Shown here in pieces: positions 1 to 8,262 of a DNA stretch of 64,000 nt; the first letter of the stretch is position 1; each line of letters starts with the position of its first letter. Source of the DNA: Candidatus Obscuribacterales bacterium (lineage in GTDB: Bacteria; Cyanobacteriota; Vampirovibrionia; Obscuribacterales; Obscuribacteraceae); the NCBI GenBank assembly GCA_021732085.1, contig JAKFVQ010000004.1, forward strand, positions 84,418-148,417. The letters are read 5' to 3'. The position numbers and the translations under genes are program-made. Under the pieces are notes generated by a model that was not told the DNA's origin, searched no databases, and saw only the letters and a list, made by a program, of their open reading frames with translations.

Positions 1-1764
1 GAGATCGGGCAACTTCGATAATTGGCTCGACGCATCGAGTTTGGCGAAGGCAGCAAGGAGATTCTTCATCGACTCGGCATTTCTGTCTCTCAACGCTTTG
101 CCTTGTGCCAACATGAATTCATCAGACAGTTTCTGCTTAGGATCTTTGTCCGTTGCAACGACTTCTTCCAACGGGACAATGGCGTCGCGGTAACGCCCTT
201 CTTCAAGAAGCACCAGTGATAAGGAGCGCATGATGTCGAAAGGATTTACGTTCGTCACAGCTCCTGTCGACTGACCCAATTGTTGCAAGGCCAATCCGGT
301 AGTGAACGCTGTTTCAGCTTGCATGTAATCGCCATTATTGGCGTAAGAAAAACCAAGCGAGACAAGGTCTTCGACAGAGCCTGGGTTTATGTTCAATGCG
401 CGAATGTAAGACTTCGCAGCAGCTGAATAATTTTTTCTATCCAGTTCGATTCTTGCGATTGCACGATGCGAGCGAGGATCTTTTTGATCCAAATTGGCGG
501 CTTCCTTCAGCTGCTCGATGGCCTCGTCCGTTTTACCGGCGATTCGCAGCTCGTCGGCAAGAGCTAAGCGCAAACCTGACACCTTAGGTTGAGCTTCGAT
601 TTGGCGTTTGAATTCGACGATCAACTCGTCAGTGCGATTTTCCTTTTTGAGAAGTTGAATAACTTTTTGGTGCGCAATGCTATTTGCGGGCGATAACTTT
701 AACGCCTCTTTCAATGCTTCAATGGCTGGCGAACTTTCTCGGTGCAATTCATAAAGTGTAGCCAACTCAATCAATTCAAATGGCTTATCTTTGCTCAACT
801 CGACTGCTTTCTTTTGCTCGACAATCGCGTCCGAAAGTTTGCCTTGATACTTATAGATATTTGCCATGCTGCGATAAAGGCGAGGCTCATCTTTCGACAA
901 AGCAACAGCCTTATTCAACTGCTCAAGGGATTCGATCAACCGCCATTGCTGCGTGTAAATCTGCGAAAGACGATAGTAGTTGTTTGCATCTTTTGGATAA
1001 AGTTTTATAGCCTCATTGGCTGTGGCAATGGCGCCATCAAAATCATTTTTTGCCAGGCGCAAATCTACCAGCAGATCGCGCACATCTTTGAATGATGGCT
1101 CAGCAGCTAGCGCATGCTCATAGGCTCGCTCTGCTAAGTTTGGATTCTTCAACGACTTCTCTTGTATGAATCCTAAAGTGCGGAAGCCCCACGCGAAATC
1201 AGGACGCATTCCGACCGTTTTCTCGCAATATTCTGCGGCTCTCGCGGGATTACCCTTTTTAAGAGCGACACAAGCCTTGCCGAAATTCAGCAGGAGATCA
1301 CCGCCACCAGATTCGGTGCACTTGTCGAGAGCCTTTTCGGCCTCATCCAACTTTCCTTGGCTGGTCAAATCTATCGCATTGACGATTACAGCCGCATTGG
1401 GATCATTGACATCAGCGGGCATGGACTTAACTTTCTTGGCAAACTCTCGGAGCTCATTATGCTTGCCGAGATAAAGCAAAGCAAAAGACATCCATGCTTG
1501 GTTGCGACCGGCAGCAGTATCCGACGCACTGATCTCTTCCAAGCGTTTGAGGGCCTCAGCGAAATTACCGCGATTGATATAGGGACGAACCGATGAGTTT
1601 AAGCCATCTTCCACCATTTCCGATTTAACCTTGGCTGCGTAGCAGGCTTGCGTCCCAGTTACAGACCCCAATATTGAATAGCTTAGATTTATCGGTAGCA
1701 CACCAGATATGGTGCATGTAATCGCAATGAGCAAAGAAGCTTGAAAGTTTTTGTGCAGGTTCAT
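1..1764 (-). CDS. Secreted TPR-repeat protein (3' end beyond window)
   Basis: An uninterrupted minus-strand frame runs from an ATG at 1764 to base 1, giving 588 codons without a stop; the C-terminus lies outside the window. The N-terminus (MNLHKNFQASLLIAITCTIS, then a hydrophobic stretch ending near a TQACYAAK cleavage region) looks like a signal peptide, so export is inferred. The rest is a run of helical pairs with TPR character: repeated patterns such as A-E-x-A-L-x-L-x-P and Y-R-x-L-A-x-I-Y-x-x-Q, for example around LYRSMANIYKYQGKLSDAI and RAYEHALAAEPS. TPR arrays are protein-protein scaffolds; no catalytic domain is visible. The gene lies 253 bp downstream of mutS on the same strand. The function is unknown. 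Confidence 0.85.
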   Translation of the reverse strand, partial: MNLHKNFQASLLIAITCTISGVLPINLSYSILGSVTGTQACYAAKVKSEMVEDGLNSSVRPYINRGNFAEALKRLEEISASDTAAGRNQAWMSFALLYLGKHNELREFAKKVKSMPADVNDPNAAVIVNAIDLTSQGKLDEAEKALDKCTESGGGDLLLNFGKACVALKKGNPARAAEYCEKTVGMRPDFAWGFRTLGFIQEKSLKNPNLAERAYEHALAAEPSFKDVRDLLVDLRLAKNDFDGAIATANEAIKLYPKDANNYYRLSQIYTQQWRLIESLEQLNKAVALSKDEPRLYRSMANIYKYQGKLSDAIVEQKKAVELSKDKPFELIELATLYELHRESSPAIEALKEALKLSPANSIAHQKVIQLLKKENRTDELIVEFKRQIEAQPKVSGLRLALADELRIAGKTDEAIEQLKEAANLDQKDPRSHRAIARIELDRKNYSAAAKSYIRALNINPGSVEDLVSLGFSYANNGDYMQAETAFTTGLALQQLGQSTGAVTNVNPFDIMRSLSLVLLEEGRYRDAIVPLEEVVATDKDPKQKLSDEFMLAQGKALRDRNAESMKNLLAAFAKLDASSQLSKLPDL

Positions 1765-2017
1765 GATTGCCTTTTGATCCCCAATGAGCCTGTAAGAACG
1801 GCTGATATCCGCTCTATAGTAGCAGGAAACGGGCGCAGCGGCTCTAGGCTGACGCTGGAGTTATGAAAGTACAAAGCACGAACCGCTTCCAGATCCCGCT
1901 GAGAAGCCAAATTGGCGCGCTCGGCCAACTCACACTATCTATCGATAACAACGTGCAGATCCGACGATGTAATTGAATCCACGAAAGGCGCCCGGTCGTC
2001 AAGCGACAGCATCCGAC

Positions 2018-4639
2018 TTAAGCCTTCTCTGACGCAACCTTTTCAGTGGGCGTGAAAACGGAGAGCTGCATGACTTCATCAATCGGGATAGTGCGCATCT
2101 TTGGACCATCGAGAATTTTGGATGCAGCACTGCGCTTTTCCATCTGATTCATTAGATAGTGAGCCCGGTCAATTATCTGCCCAGGCAGCCCGGCCATACT
2201 GGCAACGTGAATCCCAAAAGAACGACTTGCGCCGCCCGAAACAACTTTATGGAGAAACTCGACGCGGCCTTCGTATTCGGCGACCTGCACCTGGAAGTTC
2301 GAAATCTGACTCCAATAAGTCGATAATGCATTCAGTTCATGATAGTGAGTGGCGAAAATCGTGCGAGCCCTTACGCAGTTTGCCAGGAATTCGGATACAG
2401 ACCAGGCGATTGCAACACCGTCATAGGTGCTAGTGCCACGTCCAACTTCATCAAGCAGGATAAGTGAGCGCTCGCTGGCGCACAAGCAGCATTGCGTTGT
2501 CTCGCTCATCTCGACCAAAAATGTCGATTGACCTTGAGTCAAATCATCAACGGCACCAATACGGGTAAAAATCCTGTCGACTAGTCCAATTCTTGCTTTA
2601 GCTGCTGGCACAAAGCTTCCCATTTGAGCAAGCACAACAATCTGAGCAACCTGACGCAAGAGACTGGACTTACCGGCCATGTTCGGACCGGTAAGAATGA
2701 TCATCTGATCTTTTTCCGAATTGCCATAAAGGCGGGTATCATTGGCGACGAAAACACCCATGGGAAGCAGCTTCTCAATGACAGGGTGGCGTCCCTCTTC
2801 AATTTCCAGGTCGCAGCTTGCGTCAACTTCCGGTCGTGTGTAGCGATTTTCGCAAGCGACTGTTGCCAAAGATAAAAGCACGTCCAATGTCGCAATGTCC
2901 ATAGCAAGCTGCTTAAGCTCGACGCCGAACTTGCCGAACTCACCGCGAATTTGGAGGAACAGTTTGTATTCCAAATCAGACTGATTTTTCTCAGCGTTGA
3001 GTATTTTCGATTCGTACTCCTTCAATTCAGGAGTTATGTAGCGCTCAGCATTAGTCAGAGTTTGCTTGCGAATATAGTTATCGGGAACGAGATCTTTGTT
3101 TGCGTGAGTAACTTCAATGAAGTAGCCAAAATTACTGTTGTAGGCAACTTTCAGTGATCTTATCTGGGTTCTCTCAGTCTCCGATTTTTGGAAGGCTTCT
3201 ACCCAATCTTTGCCACCGCCCAACAGTGAGCGCACTTCGTCCAACTCTTTGTAGTAGCCATCTTTAAAGATTCCACCGAGCGTAATTTCTCTTGGCGTAT
3301 TTTCGCTGATCGCAGCTTCAATACTACGTCCCAGCTCTTCCAAACTTCCTGGGCTCTGCGATAGCACAGTCAAATATGAACTGCGTGCATTGCTAAGCTC
3401 TTCCTTTATGAAAGGAAGTTTGGAAAGCGAACTTGCGATCGCCAGTAGCTCGCGCGGTCCAATATTTCCAGAACCGAGCTTGACCGCCAGGCGCTCCAAA
3501 TCGGATAAGTCGCTGAGCGCAGCTTCCAAACGACGGCGCCGTCCGCTGTCTTCCATCAACTCTGTGACCGCATCGAGGCGTTGGTTGATCGCGCTTACAG
3601 AAAGTAATGGCTTCACAAGCCAATTGCGCAGCAAGCGAGATCCCATGCCGGTTTGAGTCTTGTCAATAGTCCAAAGCAGGCTGCCCTGGAAAGAACGGTC
3701 TCGGCTGGTTTCAGTCAGCTCGAGATTGCGGCGCGAATTCTCATCAATAACCAGATAATCATCAGCTGAGTACGTCACGATCCCCGAGAAGCGAGGCATC
3801 AAAACAGCCTGAGTTTTCTCCAAATATTCGAGCACGGCACCGGCAGCCCCAATAGCAAGCGGCATCTCATGGCAGCCAAAGCCTTCCAGGGTTGTGACTC
3901 CAAAATTTTGCATTATGCGGCGCTTGCTTGGCTCAAGCTGGAAAAACATCGAAGGACGCCCGGTGACGCGATAGCGCTCCGACACCACGCGCGGTGCATC
4001 CAATTCTTCGACCGGAATACCATGTGCGTTGCGGACAGTCTTTTTGGAAACCAAAATCTCTCTCGGCGATAAGCGACCAAGTTCCAATAAAAGTTTTTCT
4101 TCATTGACTTGGGTGACCAAAAACTCACCGCAGGATGCATCGACCGCGGCAAGCCCCCAAAGTACCTTTTCAGGAGAGCTAGCATTGCTCAGCTTGCAAA
4201 TGGCAACTAAGTAATTATTCTCACGTGCAGGCAGTAAATTAGATTCCAGCACCGTGCCTGGTGTGATGATTCTCACCACTTGTCTTTGGACTGGACCCTT
4301 GCTTGCGCCAACAATTCCAACTTGTTCAGCAATGGCGACGCTATATCCCTTAGAGATCAACTTGGCAATATAGCTTTCGTAGGCTTTCACGGGAACACCT
4401 GCCATTGGCATGCGTCCACCCGGATATGTCGGTTCAGGCCGACCGGTCAACGTGATGTCGAGCTCTCGAGCGCCGACATGAGCATCTTCGTCGAATAGCT
4501 CATAAAAGTCACCGCATCGGAAAAACAATAGGGCATCGGGATTTTGAGATTTCAGTTCCCAAAATTGTTGCATCATTGGCGACAATTCCGGATTTGCAGC
4601 CTTCGTCCCTTCCAGCTCTTCAGTCTTTATGCCTGTCAT
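2018..4639 (-). CDS. mutS: DNA mismatch repair protein MutS
   Basis: MutS recognises base mismatches and small loops and starts mismatch repair by ATP-driven recruitment of MutL. Domains in order: N-terminal mismatch-binding domain with the FYE motif (about residues 45-47, in CGDFYELFDEDA), connector and lever domains, clamp, then the C-terminal ABC-type ATPase with Walker A TGPNMAGKSS (about residue 648), Walker B LILLDEVGRGTSTYDG and a late FATHYHEL segment. The length (873 aa) matches the family (about 850-880). I chose ATG at 4639 because a GGAG ribosome site lies 8 nt upstream; a TTG at 4654 would place that site inside the gene. No MutL is present in the window. Confidence 0.97.
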   Translation of the reverse strand: MTGIKTEELEGTKAANPELSPMMQQFWELKSQNPDALLFFRCGDFYELFDEDAHVGARELDITLTGRPEPTYPGGRMPMAGVPVKAYESYIAKLISKGYSVAIAEQVGIVGASKGPVQRQVVRIITPGTVLESNLLPARENNYLVAICKLSNASSPEKVLWGLAAVDASCGEFLVTQVNEEKLLLELGRLSPREILVSKKTVRNAHGIPVEELDAPRVVSERYRVTGRPSMFFQLEPSKRRIMQNFGVTTLEGFGCHEMPLAIGAAGAVLEYLEKTQAVLMPRFSGIVTYSADDYLVIDENSRRNLELTETSRDRSFQGSLLWTIDKTQTGMGSRLLRNWLVKPLLSVSAINQRLDAVTELMEDSGRRRRLEAALSDLSDLERLAVKLGSGNIGPRELLAIASSLSKLPFIKEELSNARSSYLTVLSQSPGSLEELGRSIEAAISENTPREITLGGIFKDGYYKELDEVRSLLGGGKDWVEAFQKSETERTQIRSLKVAYNSNFGYFIEVTHANKDLVPDNYIRKQTLTNAERYITPELKEYESKILNAEKNQSDLEYKLFLQIRGEFGKFGVELKQLAMDIATLDVLLSLATVACENRYTRPEVDASCDLEIEEGRHPVIEKLLPMGVFVANDTRLYGNSEKDQMIILTGPNMAGKSSLLRQVAQIVVLAQMGSFVPAAKARIGLVDRIFTRIGAVDDLTQGQSTFLVEMSETTQCCLCASERSLILLDEVGRGTSTYDGVAIAWSVSEFLANCVRARTIFATHYHELNALSTYWSQISNFQVQVAEYEGRVEFLHKVVSGGASRSFGIHVASMAGLPGQIIDRAHYLMNQMEKRSAASKILDGPKMRTIPIDEVMQLSVFTPTEKVASEKA

Positions 4640-4828
4640 CGCGTTTCTCCACAAATGCTACGATGAGAGCCAGCGGCGTATAGCTGCTGTATATGCGCCT
4701 TTTGCGGCTCGTCAACAGCAATAATAGCCAAGCTGAAAGGCAATGCGTATGAGCATCTGGTAATATGATCAGTCAGGCAATGCATTAAAGCTCGACAGCA
4801 TTCAAGCAAGAAAATGCATTCAATTTAA

Positions 4829-4844
4829 GTAATTTAGAAATTAC
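4829..4844. promoter_or_regulatory. AT-rich inverted repeat upstream of the 4867 gene
   Basis: A perfect 7-bp inverted repeat (GTAATTT, 2-bp spacer, AAATTAC) lies 22 nt before the start codon, and a direct repeat GCATTCAA sits just upstream near 4798-4823. The arrangement suits a repressor site or part of a promoter in the divergent region between mutS and the 4867 gene. This is inferred from symmetry alone. Confidence 0.3.
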
Positions 4845-4866
4845 CGAGCCACTCCCTAAAGCGAAG

Positions 4867-5658
4867 ATGAGCCAGCATTTTATGATTTCAAAGAACCGTA
4901 TGTTTTGCGCCTTAGTTGCGACCAGTTTGTCTTTCTGTTTCGTTTTGCCAGCTGTTCAACAAGCTGCAAGTGCAGCTCCGGCAGCAAAGAAAAATACGAA
5001 AACGGAAAAACCGGCAGCCAAACCAGCCGATGCTGATAAAGATGGCAAGGCTGATAAAGATGCCGATAAGGAAAAGGCTGGCGATAAGACAGCGGACAAA
5101 GACAAAGCCGGCGACAAGAAAGAGCCACCCAAGCCAGAAGTAGTAATCGAGAATGTAGTCCCCGTCAAAGCTGATGAGCTAGTCGATAAACCACATGATT
5201 TCTTGGGCAAGAACGTCAAGTTCAACGCCGCATTCTTTGCGTTCAGCAATCTGGCGCTTGATTATAAGCCTGCATTTCGGTCGAGCAAAACACATATATC
5301 GTTCTTAGTTTCCAAAGCGAAGAAACAGATTCCAATATCAGAGCTCAAGCTAGCAATGATGATTCCTAAAGAGAAGGATCCTGATACCACATTGCTAGCC
5401 AATCTAAAAGAAGGCGATTCCGTTGAGATCACCGGGAAAGTTTTCAGCTCAGCCCTTGACGATCCATGGGTCGAAGTTCTGAAAATCAAGAAGCTAGGCG
5501 GAGATGACAAGAAGGTAGATGTCACCGCAAAAGCGAAAACAGGTGAATCAAAGGGGAGCTCCGATAAGATAAATGACACAAAGTCCGGCGATTCAAAATC
5601 CGACAAAAATAACGACGGCAAGCCAGACGGCGATTCTAAAGCACCTGCTAAGAACTAA
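4867..5658 (+). CDS. Secreted Lys/Asp-rich protein with a possible OB-fold core
   Basis: A 263-residue protein with an N-terminal signal peptide (hydrophobic core CALVATSLSFCFVLPAV, cleavage probably after ASA). A 45-residue low-complexity stretch of repeated DKD/ADK/GDK units follows. A compact central region (about residues 95-215) contains the pattern LVDKPHDFLGKNVKF and LKEGDSVEITGKVFSS, which resembles the small beta-barrel of OB-fold tRNA-anticodon/YgiW-type domains; this is a resemblance only. The C-terminus is again Lys/Asp/Ser/Gly-rich. ATG 4882 is an alternative start with no better ribosome site. It is divergent from mutS and followed 86 bp later by the roadblock gene. Function unknown. 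Confidence 0.8.
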   Translation: MSQHFMISKNRMFCALVATSLSFCFVLPAVQQAASAAPAAKKNTKTEKPAAKPADADKDGKADKDADKEKAGDKTADKDKAGDKKEPPKPEVVIENVVPVKADELVDKPHDFLGKNVKFNAAFFAFSNLALDYKPAFRSSKTHISFLVSKAKKQIPISELKLAMMIPKEKDPDTTLLANLKEGDSVEITGKVFSSALDDPWVEVLKIKKLGGDDKKVDVTAKAKTGESKGSSDKINDTKSGDSKSDKNNDGKPDGDSKAPAKN

Positions 5659-5744
5659 ATCTTCTTCATCAAGGTGAATGACAGGAATCCACATTCAGTG
5701 GATAATTCTGCTGTGTACGCAAAGGGGTTGTGAAGGAGACAACG

Positions 5745-6110
5745 ATGTCAGACGGAGAAATTCAGGCGCTCCTATCTTCGTTAAATGGGAAACACGGCAT
5801 ACTCGGATGTTTGCTGGTTGGCGGCGACGGTTCCGTAGTATCGAGCAGCCTCCCCGAAAACATTGATGTTTCCACGCTCGGCGCACTCAGCGCCACGCTC
5901 TTCTCAAACAACGACGTATCACTGCAGCGCATGAATCGCGGCAACTTGAGTCAAATGACACTCCTGACAGATCAAGGCATTTTGCACTTCTGCCAGGTAG
6001 ACGGTCACTTCCTGATCGTTCTGACCGCAAAGGGTCAGCGTATCAACCTGGAAGGATTGATTCGTTCGGTCGAAGAGCAAGTTAGCAGCTTGAAACCAAA
6101 ACTAGGCTAA
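5745..6110 (+). CDS. Roadblock/LC7-domain protein
   Basis: A 121-residue single-domain protein of the roadblock/LC7 (MglB-like) superfamily. The usual pattern is visible: HGILGCLLVGGDGSVVSSSL at the first strands, a central helix (STLGALSATLFSN) and TDQGILHFCQVDGHFLIVLT in the second half. Family members dimerise and often act as partners or activators of small Ras-like GTPases such as MglA, controlling polarity or motility; no such GTPase gene lies in this window. ATG 5745 is chosen because AAGGAG lies 6 nt upstream; a GTG at 5730 would include that site in the coding region. It is probably a monocistronic gene: a hairpin follows at 6136-6157. Confidence 0.88.
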   Translation: MSDGEIQALLSSLNGKHGILGCLLVGGDGSVVSSSLPENIDVSTLGALSATLFSNNDVSLQRMNRGNLSQMTLLTDQGILHFCQVDGHFLIVLTAKGQRINLEGLIRSVEEQVSSLKPKLG

Positions 6111-6135
6111 AGCTTTAAATTCTAAAAACAGTGGC

Positions 6136-6157
6136 GGTCTTCCGAGAAGCGAAGACC
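6136..6157 (+). terminator. Possible terminator hairpin after the roadblock gene
   Basis: GGTCTTC and GAAGACC form a 7-bp stem around an 8-nt loop, 25 bp after the roadblock stop codon. There is no T-run, so intrinsic termination is doubtful; it could instead protect the RNA 3' end. Confidence 0.3.
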
Positions 6158-6429
6158 CGGCCTGAGTGCATGCAAAACTCAGTTGGGAGAAATTTCTCTC
6201 TCCTTTGCTTCGACAACAAATAAATTGTAATAAAGTGACGTGGAAACACCGAGCTGGAATTTGTTGTTAAAGATAGGGGCTAGCTTGCTAACAGCATTTG
6301 ATTTCTCGGGCACTTTATTCTATTGCTGCGCCGCGAAAACACCTCATCAATGAGGTGAGAAAGTGACCTAAGTCTAGAATTAGCGAGAAGGTCTGCTAGT
6401 AGTTTTGTCACCCTTAGATCATGTACGCT

Positions 6430-6533
6430 TTTCCTCACCATGACAACACCAACGCAGCCGAACTCATTTCCCCGTCTTTGTTGTGTTTCCGGAGAAATGG
6501 AACGAGTTTAGCGGGGTTGCCATGGTGAGGAAA
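6430..6533. repeat. 104-bp element with terminal inverted repeats, copy 1
   Basis: The ends are 21-bp inverted repeats matching at 19 of 21 positions (outer part TTTCCTCACCATG). A second element of the same 104-bp length lies at 62764-62867. When that copy is reverse-complemented, the ends and two internal words (CCCGT, and TTTCCGG at offset 56 in both) fall at the same offsets. No clear target-site duplication is visible. It could be a small non-autonomous transposable element or a conserved RNA hairpin. Confidence 0.75.
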
Positions 6534-6755
6534 TCCTCCAAAAATCAACGGGCTGCAAAAGAGCATCCAACGATCTGCGATATTTAGGCTCAGAGATCGA
6601 ACGCTTGGGGAATGAGCAGCGCGATTTGCAGAAAATTTTCTCTATGGCTAAGGTTCAGACTCGTAGTTCACCCAGCAGCAAACTTTTTCGTACTGATTAA
6701 CAAAGTTCGGAAGCGGCTTAGAGTTAGAAGCGCGCTCCTCAAAGCGCACCCTCGC

Positions 6756-7562
6756 TTAAACACCGTAGCGGCGCTGGCGATTCGAAAACTCTTTTATCGC
6801 TTTATCGAACTCTTGCTCGTTGAATTCCGGCCACATTGTATTGGTGACATACAGTTCCGTATAAGCAGCCTGCCAGAGCAGGTAGTTAGAAAGGCGCATC
6901 TCGCCGCCTGTTCGAATAATAAGATCGGGATCGGGCAAATCCTTCGTATAAAGATGCTCTGACACCATATCCGGTGTTATCTCGGAAGCCTTGATCTCCC
7001 CGTTGGACACTTTCTCAGCAATCGTTTTAAACGCTTCAGTAATTTCGACGCGCGAACCATAGTTCAGCGCAACCTGCATGTTCAAGCCAGTATTCTTACC
7101 TGTCACCGCAACTGCACTTGCAAATCGTTCTTGCAGATTCGCAGGCATCTCATCAAGCTTTCCAATAAAACGCAAGCGAACATTTGCCCGGTGAAGCTCT
7201 TGCAACTCGTCGGTCAGCACGCGCGCAAAAAGCTCAAACAAATAATCGACTTCATCTTGATCGCGCTGCCAATTTTCGCTGGAGAACGCATAGACTGTTA
7301 GATACTCCAGTCCTCTTTTGGCGGCATATTTCACCAATCTCTTTAGAGTTTGGACGCCTTCTTTGTGTCCCCAGAGTCGAGGAACATGCTTTCGATCAGC
7401 CCAGCGGCGGTTGCCGTCCATGATGATGGCAACGTGCCTTAGCGGCAGTGGCTCCTGCACGGCGTCACTTTGTTTGACCTTCAGCTTTGTCGAGCTTTTT
7501 TCGCTCGATTTGTTCGACTGCTTAATCAACTCTAGCAAGCGACCTATACGTGACGATAACAA
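6756..7562 (-). CDS. uppS: Isoprenyl transferase (undecaprenyl diphosphate synthase)
   Basis: Cis-prenyltransferase that elongates farnesyl diphosphate with isopentenyl diphosphate to make the C55 carrier lipid for peptidoglycan and surface polysaccharides. The family signature HVAIIMDGNRRWADRKH is present, with the catalytic Asp at about residue 49, followed by GHKEGVQTLK, YAFSSENWQR and the C-terminal PDLIIRTGGEMRLSNYLLWQ and EFNEQEF segments. The core is complete; a 40-residue polar N-terminal extension precedes it. The start is uncertain: TTG at 7562 is the longest frame, TTG at 7538 is also possible, and there is no ATG before the core. It is divergent from the YqeG gene. Confidence 0.93.
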   Translation of the reverse strand: MLSSRIGRLLELIKQSNKSSEKSSTKLKVKQSDAVQEPLPLRHVAIIMDGNRRWADRKHVPRLWGHKEGVQTLKRLVKYAAKRGLEYLTVYAFSSENWQRDQDEVDYLFELFARVLTDELQELHRANVRLRFIGKLDEMPANLQERFASAVAVTGKNTGLNMQVALNYGSRVEITEAFKTIAEKVSNGEIKASEITPDMVSEHLYTKDLPDPDLIIRTGGEMRLSNYLLWQAAYTELYVTNTMWPEFNEQEFDKAIKEFSNRQRRYGV

Positions 7563-7691
7563 ATCTTGGGGGCCATTGTAGCCCTCATCCCGTCCGAGGA
7601 TCTTTCAAAATTACCCAGAATATGGAAGAATTCAAAAAAGTATAAGTTGCCATTATGAAGTCTTGTTCAGCCAGAGCGATCAAAAGTCCCC

Positions 7692-8180
7692 ATGGTAATC
7701 CTGCGTCCAACATATTTGATCAACGGCGATGTCACCGACATTGATCTTGAACAGCTTAAGAATGACGGCATCCGCGGTCTAATTTTTGACCTGGATAGCA
7801 CCTTGCTAGCGCCACATTCGGGAAAAATTACGCCTGAAGTGGCGGAATGGCTGAGACAGGCTCGCGAAATGTTTGAAGTTGCAATTGTGAGCAACAATAA
7901 ACGCGCTAAATATATTGAGCAAGTTCGCGAGCTTTTACAAATGCCGATCATCGGCCATGCCGCCAAGCCCAGGCGCTGGGCATTTTTCGAGATTCTCAAG
8001 GGGTTCAATAATATTGAACCGTCCCAAGTAGCCGTAATCGGTGACAGGCCGCTAACCGATGTCCTGGGCGGGCAAAGAGCTGGGATGAAGACGGTTCTGG
8101 TCTGGCCCTTGAAATCTATGTCGGAACCCAACTGGGTTACCATGATGAGAAAGATCGAGCGTTACGTCATCAAGACATAG
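7692..8180 (+). CDS. YqeG-family HAD phosphatase (HAD-IIIA)
   Basis: A 162-residue haloacid-dehalogenase phosphatase. Motif I is FDLDSTLL with nucleophile Asp33 and acid/base Asp35; motif II is the Ser in VAIVSNN; motif III is the Lys in HAAKPRRW; motif IV is VIGDRPLTDVLGG. The length and the opening (LRPTYLINGDVTDIDLEQLKNDGIRGLIFDLD) match the YqeG family, which is widespread in Firmicutes and Cyanobacteria-related lineages; its physiological substrate is poorly known (phosphatidylglycerol-phosphate phosphatase activity is reported for plant/yeast relatives). There is no strong ribosome site before ATG 7692. Confidence 0.9.
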   Translation: MVILRPTYLINGDVTDIDLEQLKNDGIRGLIFDLDSTLLAPHSGKITPEVAEWLRQAREMFEVAIVSNNKRAKYIEQVRELLQMPIIGHAAKPRRWAFFEILKGFNNIEPSQVAVIGDRPLTDVLGGQRAGMKTVLVWPLKSMSEPNWVTMMRKIERYVIKT

Positions 8181-8262
8181 GTTAATATATAGCCTGACAA
8201 GTTACTATTGGGCTTGCCACAGCTGCAATTTCGCTGAATGACCTAGTTGCAAAGTTTTCTGG

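Larger units (their letters stand above)
6111..6755. other. Gene-free region with a repeat element and hairpins
   Basis: A 645-bp stretch between the roadblock gene and uppS. It holds a hairpin at 6136-6157, a short near-perfect palindrome at 6340-6357 (CACCTCAT, CA, ATGAGGTG) and a 104-bp repeat element at 6430-6533, described separately. No open frame here has a ribosome site or protein-like composition. Confidence 0.6.

Noticed and set aside
1765..2017. Possible gene or RNA between mutS and the partial TPR gene
   Set aside because: No frame with a start signal, no hairpin of note, no RNA-like pattern.
6340..6357. Perfect palindrome CACCTCAT-CA-ATGAGGTG
   Set aside because: As a separate finding it is too short and isolated; kept only as part of the description of the gene-free region.
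6612..6962. 116-residue plus-strand frame over the end of uppS
   Set aside because: Overlaps the 3' end of uppS in antisense with no start signal; shadow of the real gene.
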